In this document: positions 44,869 through 56,969 of the stretch, piece after piece
Layout of the letters: every line of letters begins with the position of its first letter
Position numbering within the stretch: the stretch's first letter is position 1
Assembly: GCF_017355985.1 (NCBI RefSeq)
Contig: NZ_JAFIQU010000017.1
Location: 1 to 64,000, forward strand
Length of the DNA stretch: 64,000 nt
DNA from: Arenibaculum pallidiluteum
Lineage (GTDB): Bacteria > Pseudomonadota > Alphaproteobacteria > Azospirillales > Azospirillaceae
Direction: 5' to 3'
The notes under the pieces: model-generated
The model's database searches: none
What the model saw: the letters and a program-made list of their open reading frames with translations, nothing else
Told to the model about the DNA's origin: nothing
Position numbers and translations under genes: made by a program

Positions 44869-44952
44869 ATGCTCGATATCGCCTTCATGGGACTGGCGCT
44901 CGCGTTCTTCGCGGGATGCTGGGGCCTCGTCCGCGCCTGCAACCGCATGTGA
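44869..44952 (+). CDS. Tiny membrane protein preceding kdpF
   Basis: The 27-residue peptide MLDIAFMGLALAFFAGC continues WGLVRACNRM. It is one membrane helix with a short polar C-terminal tail. It starts 82 bp after the middle repeat and ends 12 bp before kdpF. Similar tiny ORFs with a CDRL/CNRM-like end occur before kdpF in other proteobacteria (recollection). Function is unknown; a Kdp complex accessory peptide is a reasonable guess. Confidence 0.6.
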   Translation: MLDIAFMGLALAFFAGCWGLVRACNRM

Positions 44953-44964
44953 CGGGAGGCACGG

Positions 44965-45054
44965 ATGAGTTTCGACCTGATCCTCGGCGGGATCGCGGCC
45001 GCGGGCCTAATGGCCTATCTCGGCTACGCGCTGATCCGCCCGGACCGCTTCTGA
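44965..45054 (+). CDS. kdpF: Potassium-transporting ATPase subunit F
   Basis: The 29-residue single-helix peptide (MSFDLILGGIAAAGLMAYL then GYALIRPDRF) has the classical KdpF ending YALIRPDRF. KdpF stabilises the KdpABC complex in the inner membrane. GGGAGG lies 5 nt before ATG at 44965. The stop is 9 bp before kdpA. Confidence 0.92.
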   Translation: MSFDLILGGIAAAGLMAYLGYALIRPDRF

Positions 45055-45063
45055 GAGACGCCG

Positions 45064-46767
45064 ATGGATGCCAACGGCCTTCTCCAGATCTTCGTCTACT
45101 GCCTGCTGATCGTAGCGCTTGCGCCCTTCGTCGGACGCTATCTCGCGACTGTCTTCGCTGGCGGGCGGACGCCCGCGGCCGCCATCCTCGGCCCGGTCGA
45201 GCGCGGCATCTACCGCCTGTGCGGGATCCGCGCCGGGCTTGAGCAGCACTGGACGGGCTATGCGGGGTCGCTGCTGGCCTTCAACATGCTCGGCGTGCTG
45301 CTGCTCTTCGCGCTGCAGCGGATCCAGCACATCCTGCCCCTCAATCCCGCGGGGGTGCCCGCGGTACCCGCGGACCTGGCCTTCAACACGGCCGTCAGCT
45401 TCGTCACGAACACCGACTGGCAGGCCTATGCCGGCGAGGCGACCCTGTCCTACCTGACGCAGATGGCGGGGCTGACGGTCCAGAACTTCGTCTCGGCGGC
45501 GACCGGCATCGCCGTCGCCGTCGCGCTGGCACGGGCCTTCGCGCGCCGGTCGGCGGGCACGGTCGGCAACTTCTACGTCGACCTGACCCGCGCTGCGCTC
45601 TACGTGCTGCTTCCGGCCTGCATGCTCGGGACCCTGATGCTGGTCTGGCAGGGCGTCCCGCAGAACCTGCAGGCCTACACGCTTGCGACGACGCTCGAGG
45701 GCGGCCAGCAGGTGATCGCGCAGGGGCCCGTCGCATCCCAGATGATGATCAAGCACCTGGGCACCAACGGCGGCGGCTTCTTCGGCCAGAACGCGGCCCA
45801 TCCCTTCGAGAACCCGACGCCGCTGACCAACATGGTCCACATGATCGCGATCTTCGCGATCGGAGCGGGCCTAACCAACGCCTTCGGCCGGATGGTGGGC
45901 GACATGCGCCAGGGCTGGGCGCTGCTGGCCGCCATGGGCGTGCTCTTCCTGGCCGGGGTGCTCGCCGCCTACTGGGCGGAGTCGCAGGGGAATCCGGCGC
46001 TGTCGGCGCTCGGGATCGCGGGCCCGGTCAACCTGGAGGGCAAGGAGGTGCGCTTCGGCATCGCGACCTCCGTCCTCTTCGCCGTGATCACCACGGCGGC
46101 GTCCTGCGGGGCGGTCATTGCCATGCATGACAGCCTGATGCCGCTCGCCGGCATGGTCTCCCTCGTGAACATGATGCTGGGCGAGATCATCGTCGGCGGC
46201 GTTGGCGCCGGCCTCTACGGCATGCTGCTGTTCGTCGTGCTCGCGGTCTTCATCGCGGGCCTGATGGTCGGCCGCACGCCCGAGTATCTCGGCAAGAAGG
46301 TCGAGGCCAGGGAGGTGAAGCTGGCCCTGGTCGCCGTGCTGGCGCTCGCCTCGGGCATACTCGGCCTGGCCGCCCTGGCGACGGTGCTGCCGGCCGGCCT
46401 CGTCTCGGTCCAGGATGCCGGGCCGCACGGGCTCAGCGAAATCCTCTACGCCTATGCCTCGGCCGCGGCGAACAACGGATCCGCCTTCGCGGGCTTCGGG
46501 GCCAACACGCCGTACCAGAACGCCATGCTCGGCCTCGGCATGCTGGTCGGCCGCTTCCTGGTGATCGTGCCGGTGCTCGCCATCGCTGGCGCGCTGGCGG
46601 CCAAGAAGACCGTGCCCGCCTCGGCCGGCACGCTGCCGACGCACGGCGTGCTGTTCGTCGGGCTGCTGGTCGGCGTGATCGTGATCGTCGGCGGGTTGAC
46701 CTTCTTCCCCGCCGTCGCCCTGGGCCCGATCGCGGAGCACCTGCTGACGGGCGCCGCCCTCTTCTGA
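45064..46767 (+). CDS. kdpA: Potassium-transporting ATPase, K+-binding channel subunit A
   Basis: The 567-residue polytopic protein carries the K+ selectivity-filter loops of KdpA, for example [22 protein letters not shown] and NNGSAFAGF. It binds potassium with micromolar affinity and passes it toward KdpB. Normal family length. It is the first large gene of kdpFABC; kdpB follows after 70 bp. Confidence 0.97.
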   Translation: MDANGLLQIFVYCLLIVALAPFVGRYLATVFAGGRTPAAAILGPVERGIYRLCGIRAGLEQHWTGYAGSLLAFNMLGVLLLFALQRIQHILPLNPAGVPAVPADLAFNTAVSFVTNTDWQAYAGEATLSYLTQMAGLTVQNFVSAATGIAVAVALARAFARRSAGTVGNFYVDLTRAALYVLLPACMLGTLMLVWQGVPQNLQAYTLATTLEGGQQVIAQGPVASQMMIKHLGTNGGGFFGQNAAHPFENPTPLTNMVHMIAIFAIGAGLTNAFGRMVGDMRQGWALLAAMGVLFLAGVLAAYWAESQGNPALSALGIAGPVNLEGKEVRFGIATSVLFAVITTAASCGAVIAMHDSLMPLAGMVSLVNMMLGEIIVGGVGAGLYGMLLFVVLAVFIAGLMVGRTPEYLGKKVEAREVKLALVAVLALASGILGLAALATVLPAGLVSVQDAGPHGLSEILYAYASAAANNGSAFAGFGANTPYQNAMLGLGMLVGRFLVIVPVLAIAGALAAKKTVPASAGTLPTHGVLFVGLLVGVIVIVGGLTFFPAVALGPIAEHLLTGAALF

Positions 46768-46837
46768 GGCCGTCCGCCCCGGCCCCTCCGCGGGCCCCGT
46801 CCCCCACCAGCCCCTTCGAGACACCGGACACCTTCCG

Positions 46838-48916
46838 ATGATCCACCGCACGCAAGAAATCAGCCTTCTCGACGGCAGGATCGCCCTTCAGGCGCTGGGC
46901 GCCGCATTCCGCAAGCTCGCCCCGGGCGAGCTCGCCCGCAAGCCCGTCATCTTCGTGACGGCGGTCGGCGCTCTGCTGTCGACCGTCCTCTTCCTGCGCA
47001 CGCTGCTCGCCGGCGGCGCGCACACGGTCGTGATCGGCCAGATCTCGGCCTGGCTGTGGTTCACGGTGCTCTTCGCGACCTTCGCAGAGGCGATCGCGGA
47101 GGGCCGCGGCAAGGCCCAGGCGGCCAGCCTGCGTCGCACCAGGGCCGAGACGACGGCCCGCAGGATCGCGTCGCCCGATGCGTCGGACTGGGTGGCGGTC
47201 CCCGCCGCCAGCCTGCAGGCGGGCGATCTCGTTCTCGTCGAGGCCGGCGAGGTGATTCCCGGCGACGGCGACGTCGTGGCCGGCATAGCCACCGTCGACG
47301 AGAGCGCCATCACGGGCGAATCCGCGCCCGTGATCCGGGAGAGCGGCGGCGACCGTTCGGCGGTCACGGGGGGAACCCGCGTCGTATCGGACCGCATCGT
47401 CGTCGCCATCACCGCCGAGCCCGGGCAGAGCTTTCTCGACCGCATGATCGGCCTGGTGGAGGGCGCGAAGCGCCAGAAGACGCCGAACGAGATCGCGCTC
47501 GACATCCTGCTGGTTGGGATGACGATCGTCTTCCTGCTGGTCGTGGCGACGCTGCCGGCCTTCGCGCACTATTCGGGAGCGGTCATTCCCGTGGTGTTCC
47601 TCGTGGCCCTGCTGGTCACGCTGATCCCGACCACCATCGGCGGACTGCTCTCGGCGATCGGCATCGCCGGGATGGACCGGCTGGTGCGCTTCAACGTGAT
47701 CGCGAAATCGGGCCGCGCGGTCGAGGCCGCGGGCGACGTCGACACCCTGCTCCTGGACAAGACCGGCACCATCACGCTGGGCAACCGCCAGGCCGCGGAG
47801 TTCATCCCGGTCCAGGACGTCAGCGAGCGCGACCTGGCCGAGGCCGCGCATCTCGCCTCCCTGGCCGACGACACGCCGGAGGGCCGGTCCATCGTCGCGC
47901 TGGCCCGCCAGCGCTTCGGCCTGACCGCGGGAGATCCCGCCGGCCTGACCTTCGTGCCCTTCACGGCCCAGACGCGCATGAGCGGCGTGGACATGGACGC
48001 GGCCGGCGCGGCCGGCTTCGCCGAGGTCCAGGACCGCCCCAGGTCCAGCTCGATCCGCAAGGGCGCGCCCGACGCCGTCCTGGCCCTGCTCGACCAGAGG
48101 GCGCCGCGCGACCTGACCTCCGCCGTCGAGCGCGTCGCCAAGGCGGGCGGAACGCCGCTGGTCGTCGCCCGGGACGGCCGGGCGCTCGGCGTCGTCTTCC
48201 TCAAGGACATCGTCAAGCCCGGGATCCGGGAACGGTTCCAGACGCTGCGCGCCATGGGCATCCGGACCGTGATGATCACCGGAGACAATGCCATGACCGC
48301 CGCCTCCATCGCGGCCGAGGCCGGCGTCGACGACTTCCTGGCCGAGGCGACTCCCGAGCGCAAGCTGGAGCTGATCCGGGCCGAGCAGGCCAAGGGCAAG
48401 CTCGTCGCCATGTGCGGCGACGGATCCAACGACGCCCCCGCGCTGGCCCAGGCGGATGTCGGCGTCGCGATGAACACCGGCACCCAGGCGGCCAGGGAGG
48501 CCGGCAACATGGTCGACCTCGACAGCGACCCCACCAAGCTGATCGAGATCGTGATGATCGGAAAGCAGCTCCTGATGAGCCGCGGCGCGCTGACCACCTT
48601 CTCCATCGCCAACGACGCGGCGAAGTACTTCGCGATCATCCCCGCGCTGTTCGTGGCCAGCCATCCCCAGCTTCAGGCGCTGAACGTGATGGGCCTTTCG
48701 AGCCCCGAGAGCGCGATCCTCTCGGCCATCATCTTCAACGCGCTGGTGATCGTCGCCCTGATCCCGCTCGCGCTGAGGGGCGTGCGCTACAGCCCGGCCG
48801 GCGCGGCCAGCCTGCTGCGCCGCAACCTCCTGGTCTACGGGCTCGGCGGACTGGCCGCGCCCTTCGCAGGGATCAAGGCCATCGACCTGCTCGTCAACGC
48901 TCTCGGCCTCGCCTGA
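46838..48916 (+). CDS. kdpB: Potassium-transporting ATPase, catalytic subunit B
   Basis: The 692-residue P-type ATPase has TGES actuator motif, phosphorylation aspartate near 306 ([13 protein letters not shown]), KGAPD nucleotide-binding motif, TGDN and hinge [10 protein letters not shown]. It hydrolyses ATP to drive potassium uptake through KdpA. Length is normal. The ribosome site before ATG at 46838 is weak. Confidence 0.97.
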   Translation: MIHRTQEISLLDGRIALQALGAAFRKLAPGELARKPVIFVTAVGALLSTVLFLRTLLAGGAHTVVIGQISAWLWFTVLFATFAEAIAEGRGKAQAASLRRTRAETTARRIASPDASDWVAVPAASLQAGDLVLVEAGEVIPGDGDVVAGIATVDESAITGESAPVIRESGGDRSAVTGGTRVVSDRIVVAITAEPGQSFLDRMIGLVEGAKRQKTPNEIALDILLVGMTIVFLLVVATLPAFAHYSGAVIPVVFLVALLVTLIPTTIGGLLSAIGIAGMDRLVRFNVIAKSGRAVEAAGDVDTLLLDKTGTITLGNRQAAEFIPVQDVSERDLAEAAHLASLADDTPEGRSIVALARQRFGLTAGDPAGLTFVPFTAQTRMSGVDMDAAGAAGFAEVQDRPRSSSIRKGAPDAVLALLDQRAPRDLTSAVERVAKAGGTPLVVARDGRALGVVFLKDIVKPGIRERFQTLRAMGIRTVMITGDNAMTAASIAAEAGVDDFLAEATPERKLELIRAEQAKGKLVAMCGDGSNDAPALAQADVGVAMNTGTQAAREAGNMVDLDSDPTKLIEIVMIGKQLLMSRGALTTFSIANDAAKYFAIIPALFVASHPQLQALNVMGLSSPESAILSAIIFNALVIVALIPLALRGVRYSPAGAASLLRRNLLVYGLGGLAAPFAGIKAIDLLVNALGLA

Positions 48917-48926
48917 GGAGAACGCC

Positions 48927-49511
48927 ATGATCCGCGAACTGAAGCCCGCGCTGCTCCTCCTGCTGGTGATGACGCTCCTGACCGGCCTTGCCTATCCGCT
49001 GGCGATGACCGGCATCGCGCAGGCGCTGTTTCCGGCCCAGGCCGGCGGCAGCCTGATCGAGCGCGACGGCAGGGTGGTCGGCTCGCTGCTGCTGGCCCAG
49101 CGCTTCGAGCGTCCGGAATATTTCCATCCCCGCCCCTCGCTGGCAGGCGCCGGATACAACGCCGCGGCCTCCGGCGCATCGAACCTGGGACCGACCAGCG
49201 TCAGGCTGGCCGCCGACGTCGCGGCCCGTGTGGAGGCGCTGAGGGTCGAGAACCCCAATGCCCATGGCGCCGTCCCGGCCGAGCTCGCGACCGCATCGGC
49301 GAGCGGCCTGGACCCTCACCTCTCGCCGGCCGGCATCGAGTACCAGCTTCCCCGGGTCGCGAGGGCCCGCGGACTGCCCGAGACCCGCATCCGGGAGCTG
49401 GTCGCCGCGCACACGCAGGGCCGCGATCTCGGCTTCCTGGGGGAGCCGCGGATCAACGTCCTCGCGCTCAACCTGGCGCTCGACGACCTGACCGCCGCGG
49501 CGTGGCCATAG
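48927..49511 (+). CDS. kdpC: Potassium-transporting ATPase subunit C
   Basis: The 194-residue protein has one N-terminal membrane helix (LLLLVMTLLTGLAYPLAMTG) and a periplasmic domain with ERPEYFHPRPS and ASGLDPHLSPAGIEYQLPRVA style motifs of KdpC. It stabilises the pump. GAGGAG precedes ATG at 48927, 10 bp after kdpB. Confidence 0.96.
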   Translation: MIRELKPALLLLLVMTLLTGLAYPLAMTGIAQALFPAQAGGSLIERDGRVVGSLLLAQRFERPEYFHPRPSLAGAGYNAAASGASNLGPTSVRLAADVAARVEALRVENPNAHGAVPAELATASASGLDPHLSPAGIEYQLPRVARARGLPETRIRELVAAHTQGRDLGFLGEPRINVLALNLALDDLTAAAWP

Positions 49512-49532
49512 GGCCCGTGCGGGGATCGCGCC

Positions 49533-49721
49533 ATGGCTCAGAGGAGGTTCGAGGAGCTGGACCCGGTCGAACGGAGCGCCCTGATGCTGGAGGCGCGCGA
49601 GCAGATGATCCGCGCCTTCGGCGGCGGCCTGCCGGCAGAGGAGCAGACCAGGATTATCGCGGCCTATCTGCGGCGCCGGGGCGTGCGCTACGATCCCGCA
49701 CCGCAGAGGCCGGGAGCCTAG
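49533..49721 (+). CDS. Small hypothetical protein between kdpC and kdpD
   Basis: The 62-residue soluble, charged, helical protein (RRFEELDPVERSALMLEAR, then AEEQTRIIAAYLRRRGVRYDP) lies 21 bp after kdpC and 6 bp before kdpD, so it is almost certainly co-transcribed. No known domain. Position suggests an accessory to pump or sensor. Confidence 0.6.
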   Translation: MAQRRFEELDPVERSALMLEAREQMIRAFGGGLPAEEQTRIIAAYLRRRGVRYDPAPQRPGA

Positions 49722-49727
49722 CGCCGC

Positions 49728-52445
49728 ATGGGCACGAAAGAAGACGCGAGGCCATCCCCCGACGCACTCCTGGAAGCGGCGTCGCGGGAAGGGCGAGGCC
49801 ACCTGAAGGTGTTCCTCGGGGCGGCGCCGGGCGTGGGCAAGACCTACGCCATGCTGGAGGCCGCCCGGGAGCGGCGCCGCGACGGATCCGACGTGGTCGC
49901 GGCCGTGGTCGAGACGCACGGGCGGAGCGAGACCGCGGCGCTGCTGCAGGGTCTCGAGACGCTCCCGCCGCGGGTGCTGGAGCATCGCGGCCGCACCTTC
50001 GAGGAGATGGACCTCGACGCCGTGCTGGCGCGCCGCCCGGACCTCGTCCTCGTCGACGAGCTCGCGCACACCAACGTGCCCGGAAGCCGCCACCCGAAGC
50101 GATGGCAGGATGTCGAGGAGATCCTCGCCGCGGGGATCGACGTCTACTCGACGCTGAACGTCCAGCACCTCGAAAGCCTCAACGACGTCGTCGAGCGCAT
50201 CACCGGCGTGCGCGTGCGCGAGACGCTGCCGGACGACGCTCTGCAGCGGGCCGACGAGATCGAACTGATCGACCTGCCGCCGCAGGACCTCCTGCGGCGG
50301 CTGCGCGAGGGCAAGATCTACCTGCCGGAGCAGGCACGCCGGGCGGCGGAGCACTTCTTCTCGCCGGGCAACCTGACGGCGCTGCGCGAGCTGGCGCTGC
50401 GCAGCGCGGCCGATCGGGTCGACGCGCAGATGCTGACCTACATGCGCTCGCACGCCATCAGGGGGCCGTGGCCCGCGCGCGAGCGCATCATGGCCTGCCT
50501 CGGCGACGACCGGACGGCGCTGCGGATCGTGCGCACTGCGAGGCGGGCGGCGGAGCGGCGCCAGGCGCCATGGCTCGCGGTCTATGTCGAGACGCACCGC
50601 CATCACACGCTTCCAGAGGCGGCCAAGGACCGCATCGCCGAGGCGCTGCGCCTTGCCGAGCAGCTCGGCGGCGAGGCCACCGTGGTGCATGGCGAGGACG
50701 TGGCGGCCGAGTTGCTGGATCTCGCCCGCGCGCGCAACGTCTCGCAGATCGTCGTCGGCCATGTGCCGAAGTTCCGCCCATTGTTCCCCTGGCCGTTTTC
50801 ATGGCTCCGCGGGCGAAGCACGGCGCGCGCCCTGCTGGAGCGGGCCGCGGGTATCGACGTGCTGGTCGTCACCGGGGAGGAGGACGGGCAGACGGCCTGG
50901 CCCGCGCGACGGCCGCGCCCCGCCGCGTCCCCCGCATGGCGCGGCTACGCGACGGCGGTGGCGGCCTGCGCCGTGGCGACCGCGATAGGCCATGTGCTCG
51001 ACCGCTACCTTGCCCTGCCCGACATCTCGCTGGTCTATCTCCTGGCCGTCCTGCCGGTGGCGGTTCGCCATGGCCTGCGGCCGTCCATCTTCGCCTCGCT
51101 GCTGGGCTTCCTGGGCCTCAATTTCTTCTTCACGGAGCCGCTCTACACCTTCGCCGTATCGGACAGCGGGAACGTCCTGACGATCGTCTTCTTCCTCGTC
51201 GTGGCGGTCGTCACCAGCAACCTCGCGGCGCGGGTGCGCGCGCAGGTCGAGGCCACGCGCAGCTCGGCCCGGCGCACCGCCGCGCTCTACGATTTCAGCC
51301 GGAAGGTCGCGTCCGCGGCGACCCGCGACGACGTACTCTGGGCCATCGTCCATCACGTGGCCGCGGTGGCCCGGGGCCGCTCGCTGGTCCTGCTGCCGCG
51401 CGAAGGCGGGCTGGCTGTCGAGGCGGGCTACCCGCCGGAGGACCGCATCGACGACAAGTCCATGGCGGCGGCCGAATGGGCCTGGGCGCACGAGGAACCC
51501 GCGGGCCGCGGCTCGGCGACGCTGCCGAGTTCGGACTGGCTGTTCCGGCCGCTCAGGACCGGCCGCGGCGCGATCGGCGTGCTCGGCATCAGGACCGAGG
51601 GCACAGCCGCCATCCTGCCGCCGGAGGAGGAGCGCCTTCTCGCGGCCCTGGCGGATCAGGCTGCGCTCGCGATCGAGCGCACCACCCTCGTCTCCGACGT
51701 GGAGCGGGCGCGGATCGCGACGGAGCGCGAGCGCCTGCGCGCGGCGCTGCTGTCCTCCCTGTCACACGATCTGCGCACGCCCCTGGTCTCGATCCTGGGT
51801 GCCGCCAGCAGCCTCACGACACTCGGCGCGACGCTCGACGAGGACAGCCGCCACGAGCTGGCGCGCACGATCCAGGACGAGGCCGAGCGGCTGAACCGCT
51901 TCGTGCAGAACCTGCTGGACATGACCCGGCTCGGCTCGGGCGCGCTGCGGCCCAGGACCGACTGGGTCGACCTGCGGGAGGTCGTCGGCTCGGCGCTCGA
52001 GCGGGCCGCGAAGCTGCCGGGCCCCCGCAGGGTCAGGCTCGACATCGACCCCGCGCTGCCCCTGCTCAGGCTCGACCCCGTCCTGATGGAGCAGGTCCTG
52101 TTCAACCTGCTGGACAATGCCCGCAAATACGCGCCGCCCGAGACGCCGGTCACGGTCTGGGCGCGGCTGCGCGGGGACAACGCGGTGCTGGAGGTCTGCG
52201 ACCAGGGCCCCGGCATCCCGCCCGAGGCGCGGGAAAGCGTCTTCGACATGTTCTACCGGGTGAATGCCGGCGACAGCCGCACGGCGGGTACCGGACTGGG
52301 GCTGGCCATTTGCCGCGGGATCGTGGAGGCTCACGGCGGAAGCATCTCGGCGCAGCCGGGTCTCCACGGGACGGGCACCTGCATCGTCGTCACCCTTCCG
52401 GTGCACGGGACCGACGGGACGGCCGAGGCGACGCAGGCCCCTTAG
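49728..52445 (+). CDS. kdpD: Potassium sensor histidine kinase KdpD
   Basis: The 905-residue protein has the full KdpD layout. The N-terminal KdpD domain has Walker A GAAPGVGKT (about 31-39) and DELAHTNVPGSRHPKRWQDV. A universal-stress-like domain (about 250-375), four short membrane helices (about 405-505) and a GAF-type domain (about 520-660) follow. The kinase core has phospho-acceptor His near 680 (SSLSHDLRTPL), and the HATPase has NLLDNARKYAPPE and GTGLGLAICRG. It activates KdpE when potassium is limiting. Confidence 0.96.
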   Translation: MGTKEDARPSPDALLEAASREGRGHLKVFLGAAPGVGKTYAMLEAARERRRDGSDVVAAVVETHGRSETAALLQGLETLPPRVLEHRGRTFEEMDLDAVLARRPDLVLVDELAHTNVPGSRHPKRWQDVEEILAAGIDVYSTLNVQHLESLNDVVERITGVRVRETLPDDALQRADEIELIDLPPQDLLRRLREGKIYLPEQARRAAEHFFSPGNLTALRELALRSAADRVDAQMLTYMRSHAIRGPWPARERIMACLGDDRTALRIVRTARRAAERRQAPWLAVYVETHRHHTLPEAAKDRIAEALRLAEQLGGEATVVHGEDVAAELLDLARARNVSQIVVGHVPKFRPLFPWPFSWLRGRSTARALLERAAGIDVLVVTGEEDGQTAWPARRPRPAASPAWRGYATAVAACAVATAIGHVLDRYLALPDISLVYLLAVLPVAVRHGLRPSIFASLLGFLGLNFFFTEPLYTFAVSDSGNVLTIVFFLVVAVVTSNLAARVRAQVEATRSSARRTAALYDFSRKVASAATRDDVLWAIVHHVAAVARGRSLVLLPREGGLAVEAGYPPEDRIDDKSMAAAEWAWAHEEPAGRGSATLPSSDWLFRPLRTGRGAIGVLGIRTEGTAAILPPEEERLLAALADQAALAIERTTLVSDVERARIATERERLRAALLSSLSHDLRTPLVSILGAASSLTTLGATLDEDSRHELARTIQDEAERLNRFVQNLLDMTRLGSGALRPRTDWVDLREVVGSALERAAKLPGPRRVRLDIDPALPLLRLDPVLMEQVLFNLLDNARKYAPPETPVTVWARLRGDNAVLEVCDQGPGIPPEARESVFDMFYRVNAGDSRTAGTGLGLAICRGIVEAHGGSISAQPGLHGTGTCIVVTLPVHGTDGTAEATQAP

Positions 52446-52466
52446 AAGGGATTCCGGCGCAGGGCC

Positions 52467-53156
<690 letters not shown>

Positions 53157-53172
53157 GCGCCGGGGAAACCCT

Positions 53173-53197
53173 CGGGCCGGCCTCTCAGCCCGGCCCG
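53173..53197. terminator. Hairpin between kdpE and convergent TSUP gene
   Basis: CGGGCCGG (53173-53180) pairs with CCGGCCCG (53190-53197) across 9 nt. It starts 17 bp after the kdpE stop and overlaps the last codons of the convergent TSUP gene. Confidence 0.5.
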
Positions 53198-53946
53198 GCG
53201 ATCCCGTCGTAGAGGAGCTTCAGCCCCGTCGCCATCAGCAGGACGTAGGCGGCCTTGTAGAACAGCGCCTCGGGGACGCGGCGGGTCAGCCAGACGCCGG
53301 CCCAGATGCCGAGCGGCGCCAGGGGCGACAGGATCAGAGTCGCCGTCAGGTTCGAGAGGTTGAGCTGGCCCAGCCAGTAGTACGGGATCAGCTTCACGTA
53401 ATTCACGACGGCGAAGAACACGACCGTCGTGCCCGCGAACAGCATCTTCTCCAGGCGCAGCGGCAGCAGGTAGATCATCACGGGCGGCCCGCCCGCATGG
53501 GCGAGCATGCTGGTGAAGCCCGACAGCGCCGACCAGAACCCGCCCTGCAGGGCCGAGGGCCGCGCGGCGGCGTCGGGCCGCAGCCTTCCCTTGGCGCGCA
53601 GCCAGTTGTTCAGCGCGAAGAGCACCGCGATCGCGCCGACCAGGATGCGCACGCCATCGTCCGAGAGATGCCCGAAGGTCAGGGAGCCCAGCGCGATTCC
53701 CGCGATGGCGCCCGGCAGCATGACCCGGATGTGCTCGCGGCTCCAGCAGCGCCGGAAGGCCCAGAGGCCGAACAGGTCCATCAGGCACAGGATCGGCAGC
53801 ATCAGCGCCGCCGCCTGGGCCGGCGAGATCACCAGGGCCAGCAGCGGCACCGAGAGCACGCCCAGCCCCGACAGCCCGCCCTTGCTGATCCCGGCGACCA
53901 GCACCGCGGGGACCGCGATGGCGAAGAAGGCGAGGTCCATCTCCAT
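53185..53946 (-). CDS. TSUP-family (TauE/SafE) permease
   Basis: The 253-residue membrane protein has about eight helices and the family's inverted-repeat glycine motifs (VAGISKGGLSGLGVLSVPLLAL near the N-terminus; GFTSMLAHAGGPPVMIYLLPL in the second half). These proteins move sulfite, sulfonates or other small organic anions. Substrate here is unknown. ATG at 53946 has GGGA about 8 nt upstream; ATG at 53940 is close by. Confidence 0.88.
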   Translation of the reverse strand: MEMDLAFFAIAVPAVLVAGISKGGLSGLGVLSVPLLALVISPAQAAALMLPILCLMDLFGLWAFRRCWSREHIRVMLPGAIAGIALGSLTFGHLSDDGVRILVGAIAVLFALNNWLRAKGRLRPDAAARPSALQGGFWSALSGFTSMLAHAGGPPVMIYLLPLRLEKMLFAGTTVVFFAVVNYVKLIPYYWLGQLNLSNLTATLILSPLAPLGIWAGVWLTRRVPEALFYKAAYVLLMATGLKLLYDGIAGPG

Positions 53947-54140
53947 GGCGAATCCCGTCTGCGGCCGCGGCGGGACCCGCGCGCCCGAGCCCGTGGATTT
54001 ACCCGGTCCCGGGATCGGCCGCCACTGGCGCAAGGGTGGCCTGAGCCCCGCCCGGCGCCGCCCTGCCATGCGGCCCGGGATGGGGGAGCCTGCCTTCGGA
54101 GACGGATCCGGATCGGCCGGGTGCCTGAACCCGGGCGCCC

Positions 54141-54911
54141 TCAGCTCATCCAGTTGCCGCCATCGACGTTCAGGGTCTGGGCGACGATGTAGTCGGCGTC
54201 GGCGGAGGCCAGGAAGACGGCGGCTCCCACCATGTCCTCGGGCGTGCCCATGCGGCCATAGGGGACGGAGGCGCCGACTTGGCGCTTCTTCTCGCCGATC
54301 GGCAGGCCCTCGTAGCGCGCGAAGAGCGCGTCGACATGGTCCCACATGGGCGTGTCGACGACGCCCGGCGCGATGCCGTTCACGTTGATCCCGTGCCGGA
54401 TCAGGGCGAGGCCCGCGCTCTGGGTGATGCTGATGACGGCGGCCTTGGACGCGCAGTAGACCGCAACCAGCGCCTCGCCGCGGCGGCCGGCCTGGCTCGC
54501 GAAGTTGATGATCTTGCCGCCCCGGCCGCGCTCGACCATGTGCGCCGCCACCGCCTGCAACGTGAAGAGCAGCCCCTTCACGTTGACGGCGAACTGGCGG
54601 TCGAAGCTCTCCTCCGTTATCTCCAGCAGCGGGGCCATGTCGAAGATGCCGGCGCCGTTGACCAGGATGTCGATGCCGCCCGCGGTGGCGACGGTCCGCG
54701 AGACCGCCTCGTCGATGGAGGCGCGCTGCGTCACGTCCAGGCGCAGCCCGAAGGCGCCGCCGCCGATCTCGGAGGCAAGGGCCGCGGCGTCGGCCTCGAG
54801 CACGTCCGCCACGGCCACCCGGGCACCCTCGGCGGCGTAGCGGCGGCAAATCGCGGCGCCGATGCCGCGGGCGCCGCCGGTCACGAGCGCGACCCTGTCC
54901 CTGAGCTTCAT
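54141..54911 (-). CDS. smoS: Sorbitol/polyol dehydrogenase (SDR, SmoS-like)
   Basis: The 256-residue NAD-dependent SDR has cofactor motif TGGARGIG (11-18), NGAG, and Y154-x3-K158 (YCASK). The C-terminus NVDGGNWMS and the segment PYGRMGTPEDMVGAAVFLAS are as in sorbitol/galactitol dehydrogenases (SmoS). It sits downstream of the polyol ABC transporter on the same strand and would oxidise sorbitol to fructose in the cytoplasm. ATG at 54911. Confidence 0.85.
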   Translation of the reverse strand: MKLRDRVALVTGGARGIGAAICRRYAAEGARVAVADVLEADAAALASEIGGGAFGLRLDVTQRASIDEAVSRTVATAGGIDILVNGAGIFDMAPLLEITEESFDRQFAVNVKGLLFTLQAVAAHMVERGRGGKIINFASQAGRRGEALVAVYCASKAAVISITQSAGLALIRHGINVNGIAPGVVDTPMWDHVDALFARYEGLPIGEKKRQVGASVPYGRMGTPEDMVGAAVFLASADADYIVAQTLNVDGGNWMS

Positions 54912-54966
54912 GTCCGGTCTCCTCGGTTCGGGCCCCGCGGTTCGGGCCCTCTGTTCGCCCCAGGCC

Positions 54967-56100
<1,134 letters not shown>

Positions 56101-56135
56101 GCGGTCCTCCCCGGGTTTCTTCCCCTGTTCGCGCG

Positions 56136-56957
56136 CTACTTCACGGCCCCGAAGGTGAGGCCGCGGACGAGCTGGCGCTGGCTCATCCAGCCGAAGACCA
56201 GGATCGGCGCGATGGCGACGGTCGAGGCCGCCGAGAGCTTGGCCCAGAACAGCCCCTCTGGCGCCGAGAAGGACGCGATGAAGGTGGTCAGGGGCGCCGC
56301 CGCCGAGGTCGTGAGATTCAGGCTCCAGAACGCCTCGTTCCAGCACAGGATGATCGAGAGGAGCGCCGTCGAGGCGATGCCGGGCAGCGAGAGCGGCATC
56401 AGGAGCAGCCAGACCTCCTGGCGGGGACGGGCGCCGTCCATCCGTCCGGCCTCCAGGATGTCCTTCGGTACCTCCTTGAAGAAGGTGTAGAGCATCCAGA
56501 TGACGATCGGCAGGTTCATCAGCGTGTAGACGACGATCAGCCCCCAGCGGCTGTCGATGGCGCCGAAGTCGCGGAACAGCAGATAGACCGGGATCAGGAC
56601 GCCGACCGCCGGCATCATCTTGGTCGACAGCATCCAGAGCAGCAGGTCCTTGGTCCGCTTGCCCGGGAAGAAGGCCATGGCATAGGCGGCCGGCACGGCG
56701 ACCACCAGGGCGAGCAGGGTGGCCCCCAGCGAGATCACGACGCTGTTCGTCGCGAAGTGGACGTAGTCCGCGCGCTCGCGCACGGCCGCGTAGTTCTCCA
56801 GCGTCGGCGTGAAGAACAGGGAGGGCGGCGTCTGCACGGCCTCGACCTCGGTCTTGAAGCTGGTCAGGACCATCCAGAAGACCGGGAAGAAGATCAGCCC
56901 GGCGGCGATCCAGCCGACGGCGGTGAGGACGAGCCTTTCGCGGATCCCGGGATTCAT
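56136..56957 (-). CDS. smoG: Polyol ABC permease, SmoG-like
   Basis: The 273-residue MalG-type permease has six helices and the EAA loop EAGRMDGARPRQEVWLLLMP for contact with the ATPase. It ends 36 bp before smoK and starts 12 bp after smoF, in a tight operon. Confidence 0.92.
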   Translation of the reverse strand: MNPGIRERLVLTAVGWIAAGLIFFPVFWMVLTSFKTEVEAVQTPPSLFFTPTLENYAAVRERADYVHFATNSVVISLGATLLALVVAVPAAYAMAFFPGKRTKDLLLWMLSTKMMPAVGVLIPVYLLFRDFGAIDSRWGLIVVYTLMNLPIVIWMLYTFFKEVPKDILEAGRMDGARPRQEVWLLLMPLSLPGIASTALLSIILCWNEAFWSLNLTTSAAAPLTTFIASFSAPEGLFWAKLSAASTVAIAPILVFGWMSQRQLVRGLTFGAVK

Positions 56958-56969
56958 GGCGGCGCCCCC

